Made by a program: the position numbers and the translations under genes
Source: Apostichopus japonicus
Taxonomy: Eukaryota > Echinodermata > Holothuroidea > Aspidochirotida > Stichopodidae
DNA length: 64,000 bases
Direction of reading: 5' to 3'
Assembly (NCBI RefSeq): GCF_037975245.1
Contig: NC_092567.1
Span: 16,976,376 to 17,040,375, forward strand
The notes under the pieces: generated by a model
The model's database searches: none
What the model was told of the DNA's origin: nothing
The model's input: the letters and a program-made list of their open reading frames with translations, nothing else
Shown here: one piece after another, positions 47,160 to 57,225 of the stretch
Numbering within the stretch: position 1 is the stretch's first letter
How the letters are laid out: the number at the start of each line of letters is the position of its first letter

Positions 47160-47178
47160 AAACTTGTGACCAAAAATT

Positions 47179-48558
47179 ATGACGTCTACAGGGCAAAGCA
47201 TGGAGCTACTCACGGCTGTGGAGAAGAGGATTCAAGAAGATAGCATTAAAAACATTCGCTTTGAGTTTCTTGATACCAACGCGGTCGCTAGATCTAAAAC
47301 CATTCCTGCTCACCACTTTAAGAGCACCGCCACATCTGGAGTCCTGTTTCCAGGTTTCTGTTTTTCGTGGACAGCAAGATCAGACATACCCTTTGAAAGC
47401 TCTATCGCTAAGAAATACCATTGCTCTGATCTGGTATTTCTACCCGATCTGTCCACGTTCGAAGTATTACCATGGACTCCAAATACAGCGAGAGTGTTCG
47501 TCTCAGTATCGGACATCAGTGACGACGAGAAAGCGTTAATCGATCCAAGAAACGTCGCGCGGGCTCAGTTAGAGAAGCTCAAGGACAGAGATTTGAGTAT
47601 CTTCTCATCATTTGAATACGAGTTTTGGGTAGTGGATGAAGAAAATAGGAAACCAATCATCGATGGCGTAGATTGCTACGCCACTATTCGTCTCGCAAAG
47701 CACCAAGCATTTTTTGACAAGGTCGCTGAAAATCTCTCACAAGCCGGAGTCGATATCGAATGCGTCGAAACTGAATACGCCAAAGGTCAGTTTGAGTTGG
47801 TCATATGCCCGACATTTGGAATCAAGGCCGCAGATAACGCCGCCACTTTCCGCACTGGTGTAAAAGAAATGGCGATGCAAAACGGATTTGTCGCCAGTTT
47901 TATGTCGAAGCCATATCCTGAAGAAGAAGGGTCGTCGGGGCACTTCAATCACTCATTGTGGTCACTCGATGGTAAGACGCCTAAAACAGGTGATCCTTCT
48001 CGCCCCTATGGACTCTCAGAGATTGGAGAACATTGGATAGCTGGTCTTCTAGAACATGCTCCAGCATTATCCTTTCTACAGAGTCCAACTGTAAATTGTA
48101 GAGATAGGGTGAAACCAGATACATTCGCACCATTTAACGCCACGTGGGGAGTAGATAACCGTACATGTGCGGTTCGTTTGAAGCCAGTCGGGGCTCATGG
48201 GATCTACATGGAGAATCGAATGGGATCAAGTGCTGGAAACCCTTACATAAGTCTAGCTGCTACAATCGCAGCTGGAATAGATGGCATCGAACGTAAGTTA
48301 CCTCTTCCACCTCCAGTACCGACTAACAAGCCATCTCATATTGCTGAACACGTTCCCCCGGACACTGCCCTCCTTCCCGCTGACATGGAGGCCCCATTTC
48401 AAGCCCTGAAAAAGGATGAGATATTAGTAAGTGCTATTGGGGCCGACCTTGTCGACGCTCTGGAGTCCGTACGACGTCTTGAAATGACCACATTTGCTGC
48501 TGACAGTGATGTTGAAAAATTTGAATTGCACAGGCGTATGTATTTTGATTACGTTTAA
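47179..48558 (+). CDS. Lengsin-like glutamine synthetase family protein, copy 6 (459 aa)
   Basis: Intact 459-codon frame and the last gene of array B. It keeps all catalytic-type motifs (EYE, GQFE, GSSGHFNHSLW, RDRVKP, WGVDNR, MENRM). Private differences are KRIQEDSIKNIRF, PAHHFKST (H for R at residue 45), SGVLFPG, and MEAPFQAL near the C-terminus. It shares SQAG and MAMQNGF with copy 5 and AEHVPP with copies 2 and 3. Downstream, the palindromic TGACGTCA seen after the other copies is changed to TGACGTTA, and about 75 bp of the early spacer is missing. The partial spacer runs to 49195, where tail B begins. Probably functional. Confidence 0.9.
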   Translation: MTSTGQSMELLTAVEKRIQEDSIKNIRFEFLDTNAVARSKTIPAHHFKSTATSGVLFPGFCFSWTARSDIPFESSIAKKYHCSDLVFLPDLSTFEVLPWTPNTARVFVSVSDISDDEKALIDPRNVARAQLEKLKDRDLSIFSSFEYEFWVVDEENRKPIIDGVDCYATIRLAKHQAFFDKVAENLSQAGVDIECVETEYAKGQFELVICPTFGIKAADNAATFRTGVKEMAMQNGFVASFMSKPYPEEEGSSGHFNHSLWSLDGKTPKTGDPSRPYGLSEIGEHWIAGLLEHAPALSFLQSPTVNCRDRVKPDTFAPFNATWGVDNRTCAVRLKPVGAHGIYMENRMGSSAGNPYISLAATIAAGIDGIERKLPLPPPVPTNKPSHIAEHVPPDTALLPADMEAPFQALKKDEILVSAIGADLVDALESVRRLEMTTFAADSDVEKFELHRRMYFDYV

Positions 48559-49195
48559 ACAAATTGAAAAAAAAATTACAGAGGATTTAACCGTTCCCCC
48601 TCGGAAAGAATGACGTTATAAAGCTCGTACAATCATCGGGCAGCTTAAACGCATCGACTTTTCTTTTTTCATTCTTTGATTTTGTCTCCCGATGAATTCA
48701 TTTGGTTATATATGTTAATCGGTAGACTTTGGTGAGTTCTTTGATCATATTCTGACAACAACCAATATGAAAGAAGAATATATATTTTTTTTTAATTCAG
48801 CATACTTAGCATTAAATACGCAGATCATGACTAATAATATTATACATTTAATTTGCTTTTTTAACATTTGTGTTATAAAGTTCGAAAATGTTACAGAAGA
48901 TTTGATGATTTCAGAAATATTATATTCAAACAAAAAGTTACATCAGATCATTTTGGGTACGGGGTATACCCTTTTCATTCCATTCAATACATTAATCACT
49001 TTTGTCCTGGAAAGGTATTTTTGTTTGAGCTAGGGGTTCATCTTTAACATTGTATTCATCGTTTCTATAATTCTTTTCAATTGATTCCGCATGGGTTTTT
49101 AATCTGCTTCTTGTTCTTCTTTATTGGTACTTGCAATTTCCATCTGTTCCCTCCTTTCACCTTTTAACTGTTTTGAGTGAGTCCGTGAATGTTGG
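48559..49195 (+). repeat. Partial spacer after copy 6
   Basis: First part of the standard spacer with an internal deletion near 48780. It ends at AATGTTGG, exactly as after copy 2, and is followed by tail B. Confidence 0.75.
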
Positions 49196-50688
49196 GTGGG
49201 GCGTTGGGGGGGGGGGCTTAAAAGTGTTTATATAATTGTCAACTTTGGCTTTCTTATTTGCAGATTAGATTATCAAAATACATTCTTCATGAAAATAAAC
49301 TTGATTAAAATAACTGATATTAATAGTAGTAATCCCTGAGAAGGACAGTCGAGAGGAAATTTAACTTTTGACAGATATGAAAGCGGGAGATATTTTAAGA
49401 ATCCTGGTTAAATTGGCATCCAATTTATAACCAGTTTTCATCGTTTGGGAAGTTGGAATGTCTTGCAGCAGAAGTGAATGTCAAGCAATAAGTGTCATGT
49501 CTTAGTAGCACACTAACGAAAGTTCTGTTTTTTGTTTTTTAAATTACGTTTTCTGCTTCAAAATTGGGATGTATCCCAGTACGAATACCCTGCAGTGATT
49601 ATAACATCGTTAGCTTGACATCGACTTATGTAAAGTTAGGACCCTATGTAATCCTTTGTCAAAACCGTAAAGTAAAGAAATCCATACATTTTTTTCTTCT
49701 TCTAGCAGAGTACTTCTATGACATCACACCTGTTTGCTTCAAGTTTACCTAGCGTACAATACTGTGGCAATTTCAATTATTGATATCTCAAGGAATGTAG
49801 GAATGGAATGTAATAACATTTCAACTGGATTCTTGGAATGTGTTTCATTTGTATCCAGTCTCTGGGCTTCCTTTTTTAATGATCTCAAAATTTTGGAACC
49901 TGGTTTGCTTTTTTGTTTTCCAAACTGATTTGTTTAATTTAATTTGTTACTTAAATTGAGATTATAGATACTGATGGTGAATATCTTCACTTCTGTTGGT
50001 TGAATTAATCATGCAATGAACCAATTGTGTGTGGTGAAATCTAAGCAGAGTGACTTAAAATAAGAAGAATTTACAAAACTGATCTTTCTCATCTCATCTT
50101 CCGTGTTTTTTTTTCTTCTCGTGTCTTTCTCCTATTGGTTCCTAACCCTGGTTTCATCCATAATAATAATAGAGAGACATTCTATGAATTTTGGGGAAAG
50201 CTAGCATCTCTGATACTGAAAAGACTTTTCATCTCACAGTATGTTTGTTCTTAAGAGTGGCTAATGCAAAATGTGCATTCATACCACAGTAATTTCTTCT
50301 TTGCAAACCTGCGTAAATGTTCGGCGTCCCTCAGACCACTTGCCTCAGTTTTTTCTCAATAATTGTGTGTAATGTATTTCATTTTCATGAATCGTCAAAA
50401 GTAGCCATTGTCATTATGACATCGACATTGCTTAAAAAGTGATCTACATACTTATCATTGTCGTGGGAGCTGGTTGTTTTGGAAAACTTCAAAGCATGGC
50501 ATCCATAAATGTTTGATCAGTTGCTCTATGGTTGGATGTATAGAGTCTGTGTTCTGCTAGCAACACGTAGTGTGCATTGAAGTACGTAGGCAATACACTC
50601 AATGTATAGTATGTGTGTGTATGTATGTATTTTAGATCCTCCTGCAACCCTTTAGTTTACTAAACCCGCCAAGCAAGTTCGTTTATGA

Positions 50689-51853
50689 CAGCGGCGTAAC
50701 GATGAGTCTGGGGGCCCCAGGGTCCAGGGAAGGAAGGGCCCCCTGGCTGCTGCGGAGAATCAACCGATGTGCGCGCAGCGCACATCACGAGCGCGAAGTC
50801 CCAACGGCGTGGGTCAAGGGCCCGCCTTAGGGCCCTGGAAGCTCTGGGGTGCTACAAGCTCTGTGGTGCAATCTAAGCCGTATATGGAACATTTCGTGGT
50901 GATTTTATCGACTGAGATTTTGGGGGAAATCTGCGTTCATAGACACAATTTGGGTCTGCCTTGTCTGTCATACTGGGAACATGAAAAAATGTGTTGCAAA
51001 GTTAGAATACATTAAGAGATTGAAAGGACAATAAGACCAAATGACCAAAGTCCAATTAACATAAACATGTATATTTTCACCCGTGACGTAACTCCTATGG
51101 ACAAATGGTATCCAAGTTCCCGAGAACTTGGAAAGGCTAGAGCTTGAATTTACTGAGCCTGGCCTTCTTGTCAGCAAACATATCGATTAGTCCATCTATA
51201 TCAAGTGACCATGCCTCCTCGTTCTCGATGGATAGGATAGCCAGCGAATCCAGCCGATCTTGAGAAATGGTTGAACGTAGGTAGAACTGGCCAAATTTGG
51301 GGACATTTGGGCAAAATATCATCAAAACGGTGGAAAATATGCCAAATTCGATTTACTGTCTGATACGGAAACATACAAATCCACACACAAATCTCAGACA
51401 TCGGCGATTTGGCCGATAGCTGAGGAAAGCATCAGCCACAGGGGTTCCAAATATGCCAAATTTGTGTCATTTGGCCAGTTATCGGCCAATATCATGTGGC
51501 AACCCTGACCGAGAGCGAATTCATTGAAATTAGAGGCGCTATTTCGCTATAATATGTACCAGCGTAGCCTATCAAGTTCCAGTGTGCACCTCCGGCTCTT
51601 GGGTCAGTCGTGCGGAAGAAAGGATACGAGATTTGCAGTTGCAGGGGCATATGATTTATGACGAACATATTCACGCACAGAAAAATGTGTCCATTGTCTC
51701 GTTTATAGTTTCTTTTCCAACGAAAACGTGCCGTTTCAAAAAAAGAAAAAAAGGGTACCCCTCTTCTAAGTTCTGTACGTCAGTGCAGCGGGGCCCCCTT
51801 TGGTCGGGGCCCCTGGGTTTGCCCCGTCCGAGCCCATAGGCGTTACGCCCCCG
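50689..51853. mobile_element. hAT-like element in tail B
   Basis: Counterpart of 11978-13099, with flanks GTTTATGA (50681-50688) and GGTTATGA (51854-51861). Confidence 0.65.
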
Positions 51854-52184
51854 GGTTATGAAACGAATCCAGTTCGGAGTTTCGATTTGCGAGAGGCGGA
51901 TTTTGGGGTAAATGTGACATCAACAAAAAACGTCAGCATTCCTACAAGTGTTTAGACATATAAGACCGCTTACATGCATGATGGTATGCAAGAAATGAAT
52001 AATCCAAGATAAAAATAAAATTCGACGTTCGATCAGGCCTACCTACATACATTCATTAATTAACTGCGTGGAATTTAGCGAGATCTGCACACTGTAGGTA
52101 CAGGGATTTTTGAATAGTATAGGTCGTTGGTAGGGCATAAGCAGGCGCGTATCCAGGGGGCGTTGGGGCGTGGGCCCCCGGGTA

Positions 52185-52310
52185 AGGAAAAGAGGAGAGA
52201 AAAAAAGAGAAGAAAAAAGGGGAAAAGAGGGATAAAAAGAAAAGGAGGAGAGGAAGGAAGGGAAAAGAAAAAGAAGAAAGAGAGAAAAAGGAGAAAAGGA
52301 TGAAGTAGAA
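52185..52310. repeat. Purine-rich tract (A/G) in tail B
   Basis: Counterpart of 13432-13556. Almost only A and G. The long minus-strand frame across it is low complexity. Confidence 0.7.
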
Positions 52311-52425
52311 GATAAACGCCAAGACCTCGGGAAGAGAAAGAGGAACAGTCATAATTACAGCGCTGATCCCTATTATATACACAGGGTAGCCAGTGACAGA
52401 TCGAAGATTACAGAGGGGACGTGCG

Positions 52426-53520
52426 CAGTGGCGGCGGAACCGGGGGGGGGGCTTGGGGGGGGGGGGGCTGAGCCCCCCAATAAAAAGTTGAGGGGGCAAA
52501 TGCATGATAAGCCCCCCAATATTTACCAAGGCTCCGAAACGTGCATCTGCCCATTTTTCAATGCATACTTGTCGATCTGTCCGATGCACACGTATACTCT
52601 ATAGGTGTAATAATTTTAGTAATTGCTGGGGGGCCCTCGGCCCGTCCCCTGGCTATAGACCACATTGTCACCCCAACCGCGTCTTCACGCCCCGTGAAAA
52701 GTGGAAGCAGTGAGTGTGAGTACCGGTAAGCGTAACACAACTTCGTCTTAGGCCAATGACTTGCCTCATTTCAGCCAGTTCTCCAACATCCCCTTACTTA
52801 GTGGCGGAGCGTCCATATATACAGTCAGGGGGCGGATGCCTCCCCCCCCCCCCTTGACGGACTCAAATGGACTGCTGGCGCCCTTTTCAGCTTTTCACTA
52901 CTTTTTACTTATTCGCGATTTTTGACTATTTTATTGCGCTCTCATATACCTATTGACATTTGTCATATTCTGTTGGTGTAATTTTCCGACAAAATGGCGA
53001 CGACACCTATTTATTCTCCGTTTATCTGCAAATTAGCAAGGCCCCGGAAAGGGTCATTTCCTGCAATCTAGGGAGTATCTTTACTCAAAAATTTCTGTAC
53101 GCTCCGCGCCAACCTGTGGTGGCGCTCCGCTTAGATAGTGTCGAAAGCGCCCCTACAGACCATTCTTGCCCTCCCTGACCAATACTCTAGCTCCGCCACT
53201 GCCCTTACTACACTCAAAAACATCTTTGCGAGTACACTACGAGTAATATACTCTCTTAAAAAACCATCGAATATACAAATTACAATGTTTTTACAGACTT
53301 TTACGTGCAATCTGAGAAATTGCAGGCTTGAGACCCATATTTTAGGGCTAGGTATTCGCAGCATAAAACACTCGGGAAGTGCCGTTTCCGGCCATCTGGG
53401 GGTTTGAAAAAAACCAAAATTTTCTTGTACGCTCCGCGCCAACCGATGGTGGCGCTTCGCTTAGATAGTCTCCACACATTAGCCCCCCCCCCCAATAATT
53501 TTTCCGTTCCGCCGCGCCTG
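52426..53520 (+). mobile_element. hAT-type element in tail B, carrying a nested hAT
   Basis: Counterpart of 13673-14761, with perfect flanks GACGTGCG at 52418-52425 and 53521-53528. The G and C runs near the ends differ in length from copy A. Confidence 0.85.
52799..53201 (+). mobile_element. Nested hAT MITE in tail B
   Basis: Counterpart of 14041-14444, with flanks CCCTTACT at 52791-52798 and 53202-53209. Confidence 0.85.
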
Positions 53521-53609
53521 GACGTGCGCCTCACCCTACCCCTTACACCGACAACAACATTTTTAGCTCATACCAGCATGCTGGTGTGAGCTATTGTTAC
53601 AGTGCGGCG

Positions 53610-54070
53610 TCTATCACTCTGTCCGTCAACAATTGGTAAAACCGCTCCCACTCACACAGTATTTAATGGAATTTCATGAAACTTGACCACAAGGACCATT
53701 GGGTATAGGGCCATCAGAGATGGTCCGAAATTTGGGGTCAATGGTCACCTGTGGACCGTAATGGGCCATTTTGTGGAAATACGCAAAATGCTTCTTCTCC
53801 TACAGATTCCATGGTACAATGTTGAGGGTTTGTCACGATAGTACTATGGAAGTTTTACCTTCAGGGTGTTCATGAATTTGAGATCAAAGATCAACTAGGG
53901 GTCTTTTGTGGCCCGGGCCGCGGCCCTATATTTTCAAATTGCTCCTGTTCGTACAGTGTATGGCCAGTTATAATGAAACTTGGTCACAATGTTTCTCGGG
54001 ATGAGAGTTACGAGGGGTGTTCGGAAAATTGAGGTCAAATGTCATTTAGGGGGTCATCGGGGGTCATTCT
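53610..54070 (-). repeat. Short array of about 150-bp repeats in tail B
   Basis: Counterpart of 14850-15330, three degenerate units related to the 145-bp satellite near 59 kb. Confidence 0.6.
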
Positions 54071-54347
54071 TTGTAATATTTTCAAATATCTCAATCTCCT
54101 CAAGATTTTGATGGATCATATTCAAAGTTGAACTGATGATTGTTGGATTGTGTATGAATAAGATGATGCCTAATAATTTTTGGTCAAAAGTTAATTAATT
54201 ACAATTAATACCCATTGTTTAAAAAAAATCTTAGCCTTCACCTTTTGCCAAAGCTCCTTTAATTTGTCTCCCAGTCTCTGCAGTGTTTTTGTTTAAATTT
54301 GTGGTTAAGCTCTGCAGAGGCTGTTAGTGGAATTAAAGCAGGACTGG

Positions 54348-54540
54348 TATGGCGCGAGAAAGCGGAATATATTATGTACAACAATATATATGCTTTACTT
54401 GCAAAATACATACATGGTTTACTTCAAAAATACATTTTAGACATATTTATATATATTCTTCAAAAAATATATTCTCTGACACAAAATATTTATAATATAA
54501 ATATATATTCTCTAAGAGGAAAAATTTATATTTTCTTTCA

Positions 54541-54583
<43 letters not shown>

Positions 54584-54790
54584 TATATATATATATATCT
54601 TGTTAAAAAACATATATATTCTCTGACAGAAAAATATTTTTCTCTAACAAAATATATAAATTCTGAGACAGAAAAAATATATATTTTACAGGAAAAATTA
54701 TATTCTGTGCAAAAATATATTTTTATTGTGTGTACGGTAAATATGTATATTCTCTAACAACAAAATTCTATTCTGTGCGAAAAAATCTAT
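54348..54790. mobile_element. Left part of the foldback element (right end missing)
   Basis: Starts TATGGCGCGAGAAAGCGGAA after GACTGG (54342-54347), exactly as at 15596. No right terminal repeat follows. After about 54790 the sequence passes into a TA-based array, so the duplicated block breaks off inside this element. Confidence 0.75.
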
Positions 54791-54800
54791 TCTGGTCGAA

Positions 54801-54801
<1 letters not shown>

Positions 54802-54859
<58 letters not shown>

Positions 54860-55018
54860 GTATATATATGGGCATATATCTATATATGTATATATATATA
54901 CGGTATATATATATATATAGCATATATATATACCGTATATATATATATACGGTATATATATATATATATACCGTATATATATGGGCATATATATACCGTA
55001 TATATATATATATATACC

Positions 55019-55063
<45 letters not shown>

Positions 55064-55143
55064 GTATATATATGGGCATATATCTATATATGTATATATA
55101 CGGTATATAGATATATGGGCATATATATACGGTATATATATAC

Positions 55144-55176
<33 letters not shown>

Positions 55177-55194
55177 GGTATATATATATATACC

Positions 55195-55233
<39 letters not shown>

Positions 55234-55310
55234 GTGTATATATATATATATATATATATATACGGTATATATATATATATATATATATACGGTATATATA
55301 TATATATACC

Positions 55311-55343
<33 letters not shown>

Positions 55344-55557
55344 GTATATATATACCGTATATATATGGGCATATATCTATATATGTATATATACATATAT
55401 AGATATATGCCCATATATATACGGTATATATATATATATACGGTATATATATATATATACCGTATATATATATATATATATATATATACCGTATATATAT
55501 GGGCATATATCTATATATGTATATATCCGGTATATAGATATATGCCCATATATATAC

Positions 55558-55590
<33 letters not shown>

Positions 55591-55627
55591 GGTATATATA
55601 TATATACGGTATATATATATATATACC

Positions 55628-55680
<53 letters not shown>

Positions 55681-55725
55681 GTATATATATGGGCATATAT
55701 CTATATACCGTATATATACATATCT
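54802..55725. repeat. (TA)n array with CCG/CGG and GGGCAT interruptions, highly palindromic
   Basis: About 920 bp of TA dinucleotides broken at intervals by ACCGTA or ACGGTA and by a longer word, ATGGGCATATATCTATATATG. The interruptions occur in both orientations, so the array is a series of inverted repeats. The best is a perfect 90-bp palindrome at 55345-55434. All long reading frames here are I/Y repeats produced by TA and are not genes. Confidence 0.9.
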
Positions 55726-56364
55726 GTATGTATGGGCAGCGGCGGCAAAAGAAATCCAAAATTAGAACATTGGTGGGGCGAGGTTAATCTTTTACAACAT
55801 TTTGGTACTGGGTCAGCATCTTCATATGTTGCCCCCTACCCGAATACTTGTAAGCCTACATTGCGAAGGCATTACAATCGGATAAAACCTTATTTTGCGA
55901 CTTTTCTGACCATGAGCAAACCTCTTGAATTTCTCTTCCAGATCGGACCTATTGCACGCGACAGTCAAATTACAAGCATGCCTATGATTTCTGTGGAGTC
56001 TGCGGAGAAAATGTCCTGATGTAAACATGCAGGCAACAGCTACGGTACCGGACAAACAATAAAGTGTTGGTGGCGGGAATAACGTTAAACGTTTGATCAA
56101 ACACATTCACTGGTGGCGGGAATTCAGAATGAACAATTCAGAATCACCACATCAATAAACTTTGAGAAAACACGTTGAAATACTCAATTATTTTGCTCAC
56201 CAAAATATCTACAAATCCAATGCACGTGATACGATTTTCTATGTTGTGTGTTTTCAGGATCAGGTATAAGGGGTATAACATGTTGCTGGACTTGATTTGA
56301 TTCGATCGCTACGATTTAAGGAAACCACAAACGGCTCATCTATGAAACCTGACCGGAGTGTGAT
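55726..56364. other. Gene-free stretch
   Basis: Contains a short direct repeat, TGGTGGCGGGAAT, at about 56068 and 56110. No protein-like frame was recognised. Confidence 0.4.
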
Positions 56365-57225
56365 CGTGCACTCTTAAACATATTGTGTAAAACCTACACA
56401 CCCTGTGTAACTAGTGCACTTATCACAAAATGTGTAGAAATTACACAACAGTTGTGTAGATGTTTTCAGTTTAAATTACGACAGTTTTCTATATGAATGT
56501 GTATTATAACCCTGTTCAGGTATTTTAACTCAATGCAGGAATGATCCACATTTAACCTGAAAACATCTACACAACCGTTGTGTACTTTTGTACACATTTC
56601 GATATAAATGTACTATGTTACACAAGTTGTGTAGTTAGTTTGGTTTAGTCTAGTAGAAAAAAGGATCAGGAGGGACACTTAAGTCCCCATCAAGGACCCT
56701 ATAGAGAGACCAAAAACTGAAACACAAACACTCAGACCCGATTACAATGCTTAAAGTGCTTGTCCAAAGCATTCTTAAACCCTATGACACTACTTGCAAG
56801 TACAACTTTCTCAGGCAAACCGTTCCACTCATTCACAACTCTATTAGAAAAAAAGTTATGCCGAATATTTATCCTACTATGTGACTTTTGGAGTTTAAGA
56901 CAATGACCTCTGGTACAACTACTGTTAGCAACATGAAAAAGTCGGTAAAGGATAAATTGTCAAAACCATACACAACCTTGAAAACCTGAATCAAGTCCCC
57001 ACGTAACCTCCTAAACTCCAGTGTGGTGAGATTCAACAGTTGTAACCGCCTATAATAAGGAACACCCTTTAAGGAACTAATCATCCTAGTAGCCCTCCTC
57101 TGGACCTTTTCGAGTACTTCCTTATCCTTAGCAAAATATGGGTTCCAAGCCTGCACAGCATACTCCAGATGAGGCCTAACCAACTGCTTACAAAGTTTTT
57201 ACACAAACATTTTTAGAGTGTGGAT
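56365..57225. mobile_element. MITE split by a retrotransposon fragment
   Basis: The left end GTGCACTCTTAAACATATTG and the right end near 57195-57225 (TTTTTACACAAACATTTTTA, then GAGTG) are inverted repeats. Inside the left part, two arms (about 56385-56475 and 56553-56635) are also inverted, both rich in CTACACA and TGTGTAG. A CR1-like fragment interrupts the element from about 56645 to 57193. Removing it would leave a foldback MITE of about 310 bp. The target duplication is unclear. Confidence 0.6.
56645..57193 (-). pseudogene. 3' end of a CR1/Jockey-like non-LTR retrotransposon
   Basis: The minus strand encodes the C-terminal tail that follows the reverse transcriptase domain of CR1- or Jockey-type LINEs. 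It opens with VRPHLEYAVQAWNPY, then LEKVQRRATRMI, LTTLEFRRLRGDLIQVFK and VYGFDNL. The frame then shifts near 56940 and continues as HCLKLQKSHSRINIRHNFFS, followed by NRVVNEWNGLP and FKNALDKHFKH, ending near 56740. The palm domain and the endonuclease are absent, as expected of a 5'-truncated insertion. The frameshift shows that it is dead. It sits inside the MITE 56365-57225. Confidence 0.82.

Larger units (their letters stand above)
41767..47178 (+). repeat. Tandem-unit spacer B5 (between copies 5 and 6)
   Basis: Full non-coding spacer with TATAAATA at 43125-43132, the perfect palindrome at 43623-43646, the hAT insertion and a hAT 5' end at 45722. Parts resemble spacer B3 (GAATGATATGACCTTG) and parts resemble B4, which suggests exchange between units. 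Confidence 0.8.
49196..54790. repeat. Duplicated flank, copy B (tail B)
   Basis: Near copy of 10479-16075, offset by about 38.7 kb, with the same order of SINE tail, hAT elements, purine tract, 150-bp repeats and foldback left end. Similarity is lost inside the foldback element at about 54790. An extra GC-rich segment of about 45 bp (50797-50840) is present in this copy only. From 49196 to 50600 no gene is recognised. Confidence 0.85.

Noticed and set aside
52056-52589. 177-codon minus-strand frame (and its tail A counterpart near 13303-13761)
   Set aside because: It crosses the purine-rich tract, giving runs of F, S, L and P, plus hAT sequence. No domain is visible.
54299-55787. Several long frames on both strands made of I, Y and R
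   Set aside because: All are translations of the (TA)n array with CCG/CGG interruptions and have no independent protein signal.
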